Shown piece by piece: positions 10,440 to 22,900 of a DNA stretch of 64,000 bases. How positions within the stretch are numbered: the first letter of the stretch is position 1; each line of letters starts with the position of its first letter. This DNA comes from Chelonoidis abingdonii (taxonomy: Eukaryota > Chordata > Testudines > Testudinidae), in contig NC_133777.1 of the NCBI RefSeq assembly GCF_003597395.2, positions 9,397,063 through 9,461,062 of the forward strand. Reading direction: 5' to 3'. Below the pieces are notes generated by a model. It was not told where the DNA came from, made no database searches, and was given only the letters and a program-made list of their open reading frames with translations. A program made the position numbers and the translations under genes.

Positions 10440-11048
10440 GGATAGGGTTATTAATTTGATCGCTAACTACACAACGTTGTCATTTAATCAATAAAGTAAA
10501 ATTCTGAATGTGGGAGAGACCAAGAAAGAGCCCTCTGACAATGAACAAGATGACTGCAATGAAAGTTGCATTATTCAGGCATTATTATTGACACTAGGCA
10601 CTGCTGTGTGCTAGGCACTCTGTGATATGAGCCTTCCTTATTGTATGGGTTGCAAGATCAATCAATCAGTAAGGTCAAACTGCTAGGAAGAGATCCTCAA
10701 GATAAGAGGCAGGCTACTACCCAGGGTCAAGTGATTCAGATAAATGCAATAACAAAAACCTAGCCTTTTGGGCATATACTTGATATGCCCTTTCCATATC
10801 AGCAGCATTTGTTTTGGTTGCTGTAGGATGAGGTAGAATATTCAAAGCAAACACACAAAATATAACTTACTAAGTCCTCTTTTGGGCAAGAAATGATTCT
10901 TGTTAGTAAAAATTACTAGAAACAACATGCCATAGGTGGTGTAATGATGCTCACTCTATAATATGGTAACACACTAGGCTTGTCTACATGAGAACACCTA
11001 AATGACAGGAGAGCTGGAACAATTTGTATAATGGGGGCGCTGAGAGCT
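10440..11048 (+). other. Gene A downstream flank paralogous to gene B flank
   Basis: Segments around 10520-10800 align with 38840-39125 downstream of gene B; both contain GGCATATACTTGATATGCC-like and TTTGATATGTCATTTCC-like text. This shows that the duplicated unit extended past the gene. No gene seen. Confidence 0.55.
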
Positions 11049-11486
11049 GTTAGGGAAAATAACCCCCCCTCTATTATCTTGGATAAAGGGGAACCAGGAG
11101 ATCTGTTTTGATAACAGCTGACCCTGCTGTCGAGACTACAGAAAAAGTGCTAAAACGGTAAAACCGCAGACTTGACTGGCAAAGACTATAACAGGAAAAT
11201 AGGAAAATGTGTGAGAGTTGCTTGCTAAATAGCAATATGTATGCCATAGGGTAAATATTAGTCATGTTTTGCAGCGTTAGCAATTTGAATTCCAAAATAA
11301 GGCTGTATCTATGTGTGACGTTTTGCGGTTTTAACCTTTATAAGCTCAGTAACATTTGTAACAGGCAGGCCAGCCTAACCCTTGCATGGGAGCACGCTGG
11401 CCTCCGCTTGTGCACAGGTGTAATCAATAAAGGAGCCTCCGGCTGTCTGATTTAAAATTCACGAGAGTGGTGATCTTTTCCCCGAC
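11049..11486 (+). mobile_element. Solo retroviral-type LTR, 438 bp
   Basis: Starts TGTTAGGG, ends CCCCGACA, and is flanked by the 4-base direct repeat GAGC at 11045-11048 and 11487-11490. A 4-base duplication fits gammaretrovirus-like integrases. TTATAAGC near 11339 and AATAAAGGAGCC near 11426 resemble a TATA-type box and the poly(A) signal at the R/U5 border. No gag, pol or env adjoins it. Confidence 0.7.
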
Positions 11487-11490
11487 AGAG

Positions 11491-13595
11491 CCATTGAACC
11501 AAACTGTAAACTCTATATGTAATGGAAACCACTTCAAGCAAAGGGCTGCGGTAGCACCCCCAACATCCCTAGTTCCAGCACCTATACTAAATGATGCAAT
11601 CCCTTTAATCATTTACAAAAGTGAAGTTGGTTCTGTGAAAGGCAGAATTGCTGCTCAGAGCAAAAGAAAAATATTTCACTTAATTCACCAAGCCCAAGTT
11701 ACTAGGTATTCCATCACTAATTTTATTCCTAGGGATACATTTGATAGGGTCGAGTGTCTCTTGTTAATTGCACAACTAAGTGTTGGTCCAATTTTTCTTA
11801 ATTGTGTTGAAGTCCTTTACAATACCCTTTTGCAAAGGAGTTGACAAATGGAATATTTCACTTGGAAGGAGGAATGTGGCAAGGTTGTCTCCTCTCTCTT
11901 TTATCTGTTGAGCGCCTAGTAATAAGTCTAAGGAAGTTGACCAACATTGCAAGCCTACACATAAACAAAAGATATACAAAGAGCAAAAGAGTAGTTTATA
12001 TGCAGATGATTTTTAATGTTACTTGGGAATTATTCTTCTTCAGTCTTCCCCTGCTAGCATTAATAAACCGGTTTGGAGAATTATCAGGATGCCAAACCAC
12101 TTGGAATCTACTCACACATAATGGACATTTTTGAAAGATCATATGCTTTTTTAAATCTGCAAGGAAATTACATACAACCTCTCCCATATACCCCGTGCAG
12201 ACGCTACATAATAAAACCACTATGACATTATAAGGTGGTCACTTCTTCCCTTTTCTTTGTGGGCAGAACTGAAATTGTTAAAACGAATCGCTATATTGTT
12301 ATATTGCATTTGTTACCAATGGAGATGTCTGCTTTATTACTGAACCAGCTAAATAAGCTAATCACACTATGTGGGACTTGAGGAGCACTGTTAGCTGTCC
12401 TAGAACAGGTATTGAGGCTCATAGCCTCATCACAGAAGACCCAGGATTCCTGTGGAACCCAGAGGATCCCGTTAGAGGATTTTCAAGGGATTTACCATCC
12501 CCCAGAGCTCCTCCTATAGCAATTTCTACAGGAGATCTAGGTTTGGAAATGAGAAAAGCTGACAGTGCAGTTTATGGCCTTCTTTGTTTGCATAAGATAG
12601 AAGAAAGTGTCTCTTAGTTAATGAATTTTGCATGCCCTTATGATTATAGCAGTTTGTTGACAGGATATGGTATTTACAATATCAATAAAAGCTAAAGGGA
12701 CTCTGTCCTCACTTGAGGACTCACATGATTGACCTTTAAAAATAAAATGAATAGGACTATGGGGTATCAGCTTGTCTCTGATTGCTTTACAAAAAACTGT
12801 CTTCTGTGGAAAGCCAGGAAAAAAAAATCATAGATAATAGGATTAGAAAATGCCTTTTGGATCACAGAGTCCAATCTCCCTGCATTAAGGAGAATAGGAT
12901 ACTAATTTGCCACATGCTTACCTAATCCTGTCATTAACTTGTTTACATAACACGTGTAATAATTTTAAGACATTTGTTATTAATAGGCATTAATCTGTGA
13001 CTGATTTGTTTCCAAAGCTCTTAGCAAAAGCCAGGGGAAGGTGGAAAGCCATACAGATCCTCCTGAAATAAGATCAGATGCTGCCATTCATGGTTCTTTC
13101 TGGTGTTATCCACACATCACTCCACCCATGAGCAAAATGACCTAGGAAACACCCAGATGCTTGATTCTCCTAATAACTACAACTTATATTGTAGTAGAAT
13201 TCAGTAAGGTCTTTTTTTAAAAAAAGGCCATTTCTAATCAGTTAGCATGAAGAAATGTACTTGCATCAATGTTCTATTCTTAGCACAGCCCTAAATAATA
13301 ATTCAGGGCCAGCCTACCTGAAGGACACTCTTGTTGCTCTTCCCACTGTTCTGGCAATTAAGCACAGCAGGGTTAGAACTGCTGATCTCCCTACATAAAG
13401 ATCTTCTACAGAAAATCTGGGTGGATAAGAAGCCCCTTCCATAAATGCCAGAGCACATCTGTGCCAGTCTTCAGGGAGAGCCTAACGCAGATATCTTTTA
13501 ATGTTTTTGGTTGTTTGGCGCTTTTATGTTGTGTAGGAAAGAGTTTCTTGGATGGCTCTCCTCAAGTCTTGCTCACAAGTCCAAATTCTACTCAG
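11491..13595. other. Intergenic A-B, no gene recognised
   Basis: AT-rich intergenic DNA. Positions 12822-12910 may be a decayed CR1 tail. The open frames at 11467-11844 and 12369-12617 are short, lack homology that I recognise and begin in or next to the LTR. I see no CYP exon relic here. Confidence 0.4.
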
Positions 13596-15594
13596 GGTAC
13601 GTCTACACTATGGGATTATTCCGATTTTACATAAACCAGTTTTGTAAAACAGATTGTATAAAGATGAGTGCACGCGGCCACACTAAGCATGTTAATTCGG
13701 TAGTGTGTGTCCATCGTCTGAGGTTAGCTTCGATTTCTGGAGTGTTGTACTGTGGGCAGCTATTCCGTAGCTATCCCATAGTTCCCGCAGTCTCCCCCAC
13801 CCCTTGGAATTCTGGGTTGAGATCCTAGTGGCTGATGGGGCAAAAATCATTGTCGCGGGTGGTTCTGGGTAAATGTCGTCAGTCATTCCTTCCTCCGGGA
13901 AAGCAACAATCATTTTGCGCCCTTTTTCCCTGGATTGCCCTGGCAGACGCCTTAGCATGGCAACCATGGAGCCCGTTCAGCTTTTTTTTACTGTCACCAT
14001 ATGTGTACCGGATTCCGCTGACAGAGGTAATACCGCAGTGCTACACAGCAGCATTCATTTGCCTTTGCACGACAGCAGAGACGGTTATCAGTCGTTCTGT
14101 ACCATCTGCTGCGCCATTGTAAATTGGCAATGAGATGATGGTTATCTGTCGTTCTGTACCGTCTGCTGCTGTCATGGGTGCCCCTGGCTGAAGTCGGCTG
14201 GGGGCGCAAAGACAAAAATGGGAATGACTCCCCTAGTCACTCCCTCCTTTATGGTATCTAAAAATAGAGTCAGTCCTGCCTAGAATATGGTGCAAGTGAA
14301 CTAGAGACCCAGTGTATCAAGGCCAGCCATCCGTGTCAGATCCCGCAAAATGATAGCGCATATCGTTCTACGGGTGTCCCTGCCACAATCCCACCTTTTC
14401 CCCTCCCCATTACCTTCCTGGGCTACAGTGCATTCCCCGCCATTTGTGTGAGAAATAAAGAATGACAGGAATAAGAACACTGACTTATTACTTGAGATAA
14501 AATAGGGGAAGGCAGCCTCCAGCTGCTATGATAGTCCAGCAGGACAGAATTTTTTCTTTATACTAAAGGAGGGGCTGATGGACTCAGCCCCCTGCTATGA
14601 TGAGGACAGTACCAGCCGTTTGTACATCTCTGGAATGACTGGGAATCATTCCTATTTTACCAGGGCGCCCCGGCCAGCCTCACCTTGAGGCACCAGGACA
14701 CTCACGGGTGATGATGACAAAGAAGCATCATATTACCGTCTGCCACCGGGAAGGGAGGGAGCAGCATACTGCTTCTTCACTTGCCGCAGATCATGTCTAC
14801 CTCAGCATTCAGTAAACATAGGGTGACAATGAAAAAAGTCAAGAAAATTTTTTCCCCTTTTCTTTCACGGGAGGGCGAGGGGTACATTGACGAGCTATAC
14901 CCGAGCCACCCCAGACAATGTGTTTGCTCCTACAGCATGGGAGCTCAACCAAGAATGCAAGAGTTTTTGAGATCTGTGGACTGTGGAAATACTGGAGTCC
15001 TCATACCCATCCTCCTCACCTCTATGGCGTCATTTGATGCTTGGCCTCGTGTACGCTTGTCATGCAGCACTGTGCTGTGACTCTGTATCATGGCCTGGAG
15101 ATTTTTTTCAATGCTCTGGCTTCGTCTTCTGTACACGAGCTCTGATTAGAACAGATTTGTCTCCCCATACAGCAATCGAATCCGTATCTCCCGTACGGTC
15201 CATGCTGGAGCTCCTTTGGATTTGGGACTTCATTTCGCCACCCGTATGATCAGAGCTCCCGCTGGGCAAACAGGAAATGCAATTCAAAAGTTCGCGGGGC
15301 TTTTCCTGTTTATCTGGCCAGTGCATCTGAGTTTGGATTGCTGTCCAGAGTGGTCACAATGGTGCACTGTGGGATACCGCCCGGACGCCAATACCATCGA
15401 TTTGCGGCCACACTAACCCTAATCTGATATGGTAATACTGATTTTAGCGCTACTCCTCTCGTCGGGGAGGAGTACAGAAACCAGTTTAAAGAGCTCTTTA
15501 TATCGATATAAAGGGCCTCATTGTATGGACGGGTACAGCATTAAATCGGTTTAACAATGCTAAAATCGGTTTAAACACGTAGTGTAGACCAGAC
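13596..15594. mobile_element. Large non-autonomous TIR DNA transposon, about 2.0 kb
   Basis: The left end GGTACGTCTACACTA and right end TAGTGTAGACCAGAC are inverted copies, continuing inward to CCGATTTTA against TAAAATCGG. Possible 5-base target repeats CTCAG lie at 13591-13595 and 15595-15599. Inside, GGTTATC.GTCGTTCTGTAC is repeated at 14083 and 14140. Open frames of about 60-100 codons occur, but no transposase domain is recognisable. It lies 1.3 kb upstream of the gene B start. Confidence 0.65.
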
Positions 15595-15599
15595 CTCAG

Positions 15600-16181
15600 T
15601 GATGTTTAAATTGTGAACACCCCCACACTCATGAATGGGAAGGTCATTTTGTCACACTGGTATAAATCATGAGCAATGTCGCCGGCAGTAGCTTGGTGCA
15701 AGAGAGTGGAGAATCATGCCCATTGTTTCAGTCTCTCTGCCTGCAGACTCAGGAGGACTTACTGCATTGGTTCACATTAGATATGTTTTCTTCGGTAGGG
15801 CTAGCAACTTTTTTTTTTTTTTAAATTAAAGTTTTAAATTTTGACTAAACTGATGGGACCACAGGAGATGCGATGGTATGGTTACTCCTACTCGTAACGC
15901 CTGCTCAAACCAGCTCTTACTCCTGATTTTGGAAATGTTTTAATGGGAACAGAGTTTATTTTTTTAAATTGTAACTGTATTTATATTTATTTCCCTTAGG
16001 GAGACCAGAGGCTTTTGGATACGGATAGCTACTAAATGAACATAAATATCCTTGAATTTTTTAAATGATATTATTATAATCTAAAAAGAGGTGCTGTAGC
16101 TCAAACTGAAGTTATGTATTTGACATAGATATTATTGGATGAGGTTCTTTGACCTGTGTTATGCAGGAGGACAGGCTAGAG
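15600..16181. other. Upstream flank of gene B, left part
   Basis: Contains a T12 run at 15809-15821 and AT-rich DNA. Nothing else recognised. Confidence 0.4.
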
Positions 16182-16505
16182 GAGGGATCGGCAACCCTTG
16201 GCACACGGTTCGCCAGGGTAAGCACGCTGGCGGCCTGGACCAATTTGTTTACCTGCCACGTCTGCAGGTTCCGCCAATCGCGGCTCCTACTGGCCGCAGT
16301 TCGCCGCTCCAGGCTAATGGGGGCGACGGGAAGCGGAGGCCAGCACATTCCTCAGCCCGCACCACTTCCTGCAGCCCCCATTGGCCTGGAGCGGCCAGTG
16401 GGAACTGCAATTGGCCAAACCTGTGGACGCGGCAGGTAAATAAACCAGCCCAGGCCACCAGGTGCTTACCTTGGCCAGCCACAGGCCAAAGGTTGCTGAT
16501 CCCTG
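16182..16505. mobile_element. hAT-type MITE in gene B 5' flank, 324 bp
   Basis: Starts with AGGGATCGGCAACC and ends with GGTTGCTGATCCCTG, an inverted pair. It is flanked by GGCTAGAG (16174-16181) and GGCTAGAT (16506-16513). It is GC-rich and partly self-complementary, and ends about 370 bp before the gene B start codon. Confidence 0.75.
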
Positions 16506-16689
16506 GGCTAGATGGTCTAGCTTTAAAGTCTATGAGATTATCACCATAATAAAGGAACATCTCTCACATAGGTTAGGAATTGCTGACAATTTATGACTGA
16601 ACTATTTGTATTGAAGAAATTTAAAACCCTTGAGATTAGTTTCAGATGCTCTTACATCATAAGGTAACATAACCTTTCTGGATTTGCCT

Positions 16690-16877
16690 CTTTCTATTCG
16701 CACTAGCATTTACTCCTCCCTCCCTGTCACAAGGATCATTTAGGGGCCACTGTGTCACATGAGTAACAGATAAAATTGTGAAACTCTCTCTCATTTTACC
16801 TAGTGTGCAAACCTAATCAAGGGCAGAGAAGAGAAAATCAAAGTTAGACCAGTCAGAGAGAGGAGTACACAGCTAAG
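16690..16877 (+). promoter_or_regulatory. Putative core promoter and 5' UTR of gene B
   Basis: A TATA-like GATAAAAT lies at 16769-16776, about 105 bases before the ATG, which leaves a leader of roughly 75-80 bases. The following stretch (CTCTCATTTTACC, then GCAGAGAAGAGAAAATC) aligns with the region just upstream of the exon 1 relic of gene C. I did not find a clear ER6 or DR3 nuclear-receptor site within this short stretch. Position inferred, not measured. Confidence 0.4.
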
Positions 16878-16948
16878 ATGAACTTCCTTCCATATTTCTC
16901 CATTGAGACCTGGGGTCTTCTGATCACCTTCCTCGCTCTCCTGATACT
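16878..16948 (+). CDS. CYP3A: Gene B exon 1, membrane anchor
   Basis: 71 coding bases, the same as human CYP3A4 exon 1, with donor GTAAGT. It reads [20 protein letters not shown] and continues LLI. The hydrophobic run after residue 10 is the single ER-anchoring helix. This ATG is the only one that matches the family N-terminus. Confidence 0.9.
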
Positions 16949-19900
16949 GTAAGTGCAGTTCTATACACTACTTCTCTTCTTGTGCTATGTCCTTCAAGAT
17001 CTTGAGAGCTGTCAATATCTTAATTCCAGTGGTCTCCTGAAATGCAACCTGTGCTTCAGTCCTGTAGGACAGGGGTTCTCAACCTTTTTCTTTCTGAGGC
17101 CCCCGAACATGTTATAAAAACCCTATGGTCCAGCTATGCCACAACAACTTTTTTCTGCATATAAAAGCCAGAACCAGCGTTAGGGGGTAGCAAGCAAGGC
17201 TATTGCCCAGGGCCCCACACTAGAAGGGCCCCTGCAAAGCTAAGTTGCTCAGGCTTTGACTTCAGCCCCAAGTGGCAGGGTTCAGAGCCCCAGGCTTCAG
17301 TCCTGCATGGTGGGGCTTCGGCTTCCTGTCCTGGGCCCCAGCAAGTCTAATTCTGGCCCTGCTTGGAGGACCCCCTGAAAGCTGTTTGCAGCCCCCCAGG
17401 GGGCCCTGGATCCCTGGTTGACAACCACTGCTGTAGGACGCTTGGGGCGGCATGCTGCAGGGGGTGCTCTGCTGGTCTCCGGGAGGGTGGCAGGCGGCTC
17501 CGGTGGACCTCCCGCAGGCCCACCAAAGTCGTGGGACCAGTGGACCCTCCACAGGTACGCCTGCAGGAGGTCCCGGCGACCGGCAGAGTGCCCCCCGGGG
17601 CATGCCGCCATGCTTGGGGCGGTGAAATGTCTAGACTCGCCCCTGCTCTCTGATAGCAAACCTTTTTGAAAGACATATCGACAAAGGGATGGTCCAGCCA
17701 TCCTTAATCCAATCTAGGGAGATCTGTAAACAAAGTATTTTTGTGAATTGCTATTATCTGGTTACAAAGTATGAAGGTAATAACAATCCCCTTGTGATAG
17801 CGGGGGATACTTGTATTGATTCATGTATTTTAAGGCCCGAAGGGGCCATTATGATCATCTAGCCTTGATCTTCTGCATATCGCAAGCCAAAGAATCTCCC
17901 GCAATATTTATGCATCAAACTCATAACTTCAGTTTCAACTATAGCAGATTTCTTAGAAAGTTATCCAGTCCTCATTTAAAGACAGCAACTGTTGGAGAAT
18001 TCACCACATATCTAGGTAAGTTATTCCTCTCTATTAAAAGTTTGTGCTTTATTTCTAGTCTGAATTTTTCTAGCTTCAGTTTCCAACCTTTGGAATTCAT
18101 TATACCTGTATCTGCTAGGTGAGTTTGTAGAGAAATCTCTGTATTAACTATCTTTATAAATCTTTATAACATTGCACTGTGTTATTTTGTATTAAGTATC
18201 TTTCTATATTAAGTATCTTTATGACATTGCATCTTGCATGATGTTATTTTGTATTTCATATGACTTGCATTTGTGCTATCGTCATACAACTTTTGTATAG
18301 AAAATTGGTCAGAAAATTTGTATCAAATGTATAGCCCTAAGGATAGTTAGTTAGGGAAAGCAAAAACATGTGCCTTTTTGCTAGAAGTAAATAAAGACAT
18401 CTCCCCCACACTCTGTAATCATTGCCCCATTGACGAATGAGGTGTGAAGGAGTGAGGCTTGGAAGACACCACCTCCAGACAGCTACAACAGTTAAAGAGG
18501 GAATGGAGGCAGAGCAAAGCAATACAATTTGTCCAGTTGGCCCAATAAAGAAAGCAGACATATTGATGATCGGGAATGAAGCAAGCACCTTCTTTAGAAA
18601 ACGCCTCTTGACAGCATGGGAAACACCCAGAAAAAAAGCAGCACAAGACCAACGGACACAGACCAACGGACACAGCCCAGATTTTGAATCTGGTCTGATT
18701 TGCCATAAGAGGGAAGCTGCTATATACGGAGGTGTCTTGCAAGAAGGACCGGTCTCGTCTTGTCACCATCGGAGCATCGATCCGGATCGGCAGAAGCCCG
18801 GCTCCACCCCTCCCCCATCTAACTCACCTGGCCAGTGCAGTTAAGGGGAGCAACTAGTTGGTAACAACAGCAAGACAGAGTGTGTTTGTGTCTGTGTGTG
18901 TGTGTGTGAATGCATGACTGTAATATATCATATGCATATGATAGAGTATTAATTAATACCTGTATTACTAATAAATGTGGCGTTTTGCCTTAATCCCCCT
19001 GAAAAGATCCCGTATAGTACTTTGAGTACAACAAGTTACAGAGCTGTCTGCTAAGGTTTTGGTGGAGGCTATAATTTTCTATTATTTGCATTACAATAGC
19101 ACCTAGAATCGCCAAACAGGATCACAGACCAGTTTTGCTACATGCTGTAGAAACATGTAGTAAGAGATTGTAAACTCTGTGAGGCAAGGACTATCTTAAA
19201 GCTGCTGTAGAGATAGAATATGCAGTAAATAGAAGTATTTACATATGCAGCTCTATAAATATTTACATACGTAAATACACACAGAAACACACTTCAACAA
19301 TAAAGAGTAGCAGAAAGACAATTCAGGAAAACAACATCCAGGAGGGCAATCTGGAGGGTGGCAATGGGTCCCAGTTTTCTCACTTGCCAATGCTGCTCTT
19401 CCTTTAATGGCTTGAAGGGGACTGGAGTATGCATGGGGTTCTCGGAGAAATACTTCTGTAGAGGTTAGAAGTTCATTGCTTCTGAGAAGTTGCTGAGGGA
19501 TCTTTTTATTAAGCTTGCTCCTCCCAACTACCTTCCTTGAGGCAGGAAAAGCAGCACAGATTTTCACAGAGCTAGACAAAGACTGCAGATTTTTAAGCAC
19601 AGAGCCTAATGATTAATGCGGTCAATAGCAAAGTCCATTTATCTGAGCTACACTGGCAATTATCCAGCTCCTACAACTCAGTAATATCTGGCTTCCAAAA
19701 CTGTGACCACCTAATTCTTGAACATCTTTGCATGTCTTAGATTGAGGTGGGCTGTGCAAGAACAAACCCTCCCTCCTGCCCCCATGTACAGTCTGCTCTT
19801 CAGTTTGGATCCTTTGCTGATCCCAACGCTGATATTTCAACAAACTTGTCTCTAGGACTTCTCAGGTGTCATTTGGCTGCACCCCATGGCTATTCCAAAC

Positions 19901-22900
19901 TTCCCTGTGACAACAGTAATAGAAGCTAAATCCTTCTGCTCTGAAAGTACAGCCCACTTGAAGGAGAATCTTTATTAGCTGTTAGAAGTATAGGGCAATA
20001 TACAGATTGAACCGTTGTGATTCTACCCAGTGAAGGGCAATGGTTTGCCCACACACTAGCCAGTAGAGATAACTAAAAATGGGTCCAAATAGTCCCACAA
20101 TCTTGTATCATTTTGTTCTTGATATTTGAAATTTTGACAAATTAGTTGAAATTTCAAATGCTGACATTTTTCACCCAGTTCTACTATCCATTTTTTTGTA
20201 CTCTTACACTGAGATTTGGGGTAGCTTAGATCCTAAACAAATCAAAATGCAGTGTTTTCTTTTTGTTTTCATATGAAAACTTCCTAGTTACCTACAGGGA
20301 TTAAATTGGAGCAGCATTCGCCTTTCTCAAGGTGGAAGGGAACAGATTGGGTAGATCACATTACAGTTACAAGTGTGTTTGTTAGTCTGTAGTGTTCTGG
20401 CAACATTTCAAATTAGGTAATTCTACTCTGCTATCCTAAAATTCCCCTGTGATTTCAACTGGGCATGGAGTTTGTTACCATCTGTCAGGGGAATCTTAAA
20501 ACGTTATACAAACATCAGTGAATGAACCATCCTGACAAGGTGTGAGGAAGAGAAGTACTGTCATCACAATTTTGTATAATGGAAAGCAGAGGCACAAACC
20601 GGTAACTGATGTGCCCTATATCTCACAGCAAGTCAGTAACAGTCCCAGAAATAGAGCATGTATCTCCTAACTCACAGGCTTGTGCTGTACCCTTTGGTGA
20701 CTAGGCCACTGGGGGGAGGGATAGCTCAGTGGTTTGAGCACTGGCCTACTAAACCCAGGGCTTTAAGTTCAATCCTTGCATGGGCCATCTGGGGGAAAAA
20801 AATTGGATGATTTAGTAGAGGATTGGACTAGATGACCTCCTGAGGTCCCTTCCAACCCTGATATTCTATGAAAAAACTCCAGAGCTGGTAGCATTTCAGT
20901 GCTGGGTCAGTAAACTCCATCATTATCTCTGTGCACCTGAGGGAAGGGCTAAGCATACTGATGTTATTGCCTCCCATCTGAGTTTTCTGTACATTAAATC
21001 ACAGTTGGCTTTCAATGGAATTCTGCTGGTTGAGGGAATGTGCTAAATTTGTGTATTACCATACATTTTTTGGGCAGCACTAGCCTTGAGGAGCCTCCAG
21101 TAGACAGAAGGATGTCGACACTTCCCACCACAACCTCCTCCTGCATCCAGACAGAGTTTGAGTCTAGGATTTACTGTGGCAGAATCTGGGATAGACGGTG
21201 GGGTGACTATTGCTCAGTGTATAACTGCTTTGGGATCCTTCGCATGAATTATAAATATTGATAAACATCTTATACAATTTCCAGTGTCAGTATGATGCAT
21301 AATAAAATACAGCATCAGCAAGAGGTCAACCTTTCAATATACTCACTCTTTTTAAAACCCCACAACCCCCCTCCTTGTTCCGGCCTAAACAAGGCCTCCG
21401 GCTAAGGTTTCCTTGCTAAACATTAGAGCTATAACATTCACCCAGTGATAAAGTTCTTCCATGGGAAGTTGGTAACCTCCATCCAGTAACAAATATTTTG
21501 AAAAGCTCTTTCAACACAGCCAAAGACAAGCTTCAAAATGCTGCAGCCCAGATCTTCATAGAGAAGCAGAGGGCCCTGAGGTAGGCATAATAATGTTACA
21601 ACACCAAAATAGGGTGCTTCAGAGAAGAGAAATCTGCAAAGCTGTCAACAAAATCCAAACAGAAACCCGCCAGCCTAGGCTTCCCGACACACCACTGCAC
21701 TAACATTTGGTTAAGCACAGGGAGAACAATACATGAAATTAAAGTGCATCCATATAAAAGCTCCGCTCAGGACATAATGTCTGGCTAGGCTTTGGTTTGT
21801 CTGTAATAAGCATATGTAAGCTTTTTTTCCCCATAGTTCTCTCTTTATTGGCTCTTCTTCCTGTGCTGGCAATGAGCCCAGAGAGGCTTCTCTTTTGCAT
21901 TTTGCTAATGGCTTGAGGGACCCATTCTACTGGAGCAATTATTCCTTTATGAGATGATTGTTTTTACCTCAGAGCTCCCTCATTGATGGTCTATTACAGC
22001 AGTGAAGCTTATCACTGGCTGTGTTTATTAGATAGATATACAAAATACTAATTTTTGGACCAAATTTTCCACAGTCTCATTCCTGTTATAGTGCAACAGC
22101 TCTGCTGCTCCTGGGTAGCTTTGAGATCCAACAGCCTGTTGTCACTGTTATGTGACCTTCAGATTCTTATTATTTTACAGATATGGGATCTGGCCATATG
22201 GTTTATTTAAGAAACTGGGTATTCCTGGGCCAACACCCCTGCCTTTCTTTGGGACTACCTTGGAGTATCGCAAAGTAAGTTACTGAGGGCTCGAGAAATA
22301 TACGTCCCTCATATTACAGTATCAAAACTTTTACACTGCACTGATGGATATATCCTGTACAAGCTGCTCTGCTCGCATGTGGAGACCCAAGACAGCAGAT
22401 AGTCTCTGTAACGTAGACCATGACACCTATTCTGTACACCTCAAGTAAAGGACCTCATGGGACTTTGGTGCTAACTCAAAAAAGACAAATATAGATGTAG
22501 CTGGCTTGCAGACTCACCATTTACACTTACACCATTTTTCTGGTACACCGTTTACTTACAGTCGCCTTAAGTTCAGGTTTGACATACGGGCACACATAGC
22601 CAATGATATTCTTAGGAGGGTCTTGTTGCTCACAAGGTCATTGAAAGTAACACAGGCCTCAGGAACAGCCTATACAGGAGTCTTCTCAGCCCAGCTACCA
22701 GCTCTAGCTTCACTTTCCCATCTCAGTAGGCTTTCTGCTTCCTCCTTATATGGCGCAAGCAAAGGAAAAGTACATGGCTCCTTCTTAAAAGGGCAGCATT
22801 TTGTCCCTTCTGACAATTGCATTGTATTTGCACAACAGGAAAATTTTTATTTATTTATTAACTACTAAACTACTTGGGCATCTATTGGATTGTCTGAATG

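Noticed and set aside
16514..16877. PXR/CAR response element (ER6 or DR3) in the proximal flank of gene B
   Set aside because: An isolated TGAACT near 16598 has no partner half-site at the right spacing.
20710..20790. tRNA gene
   Set aside because: A and B boxes belong to a SINE head with a CR1-type tail; the cloverleaf is not complete.
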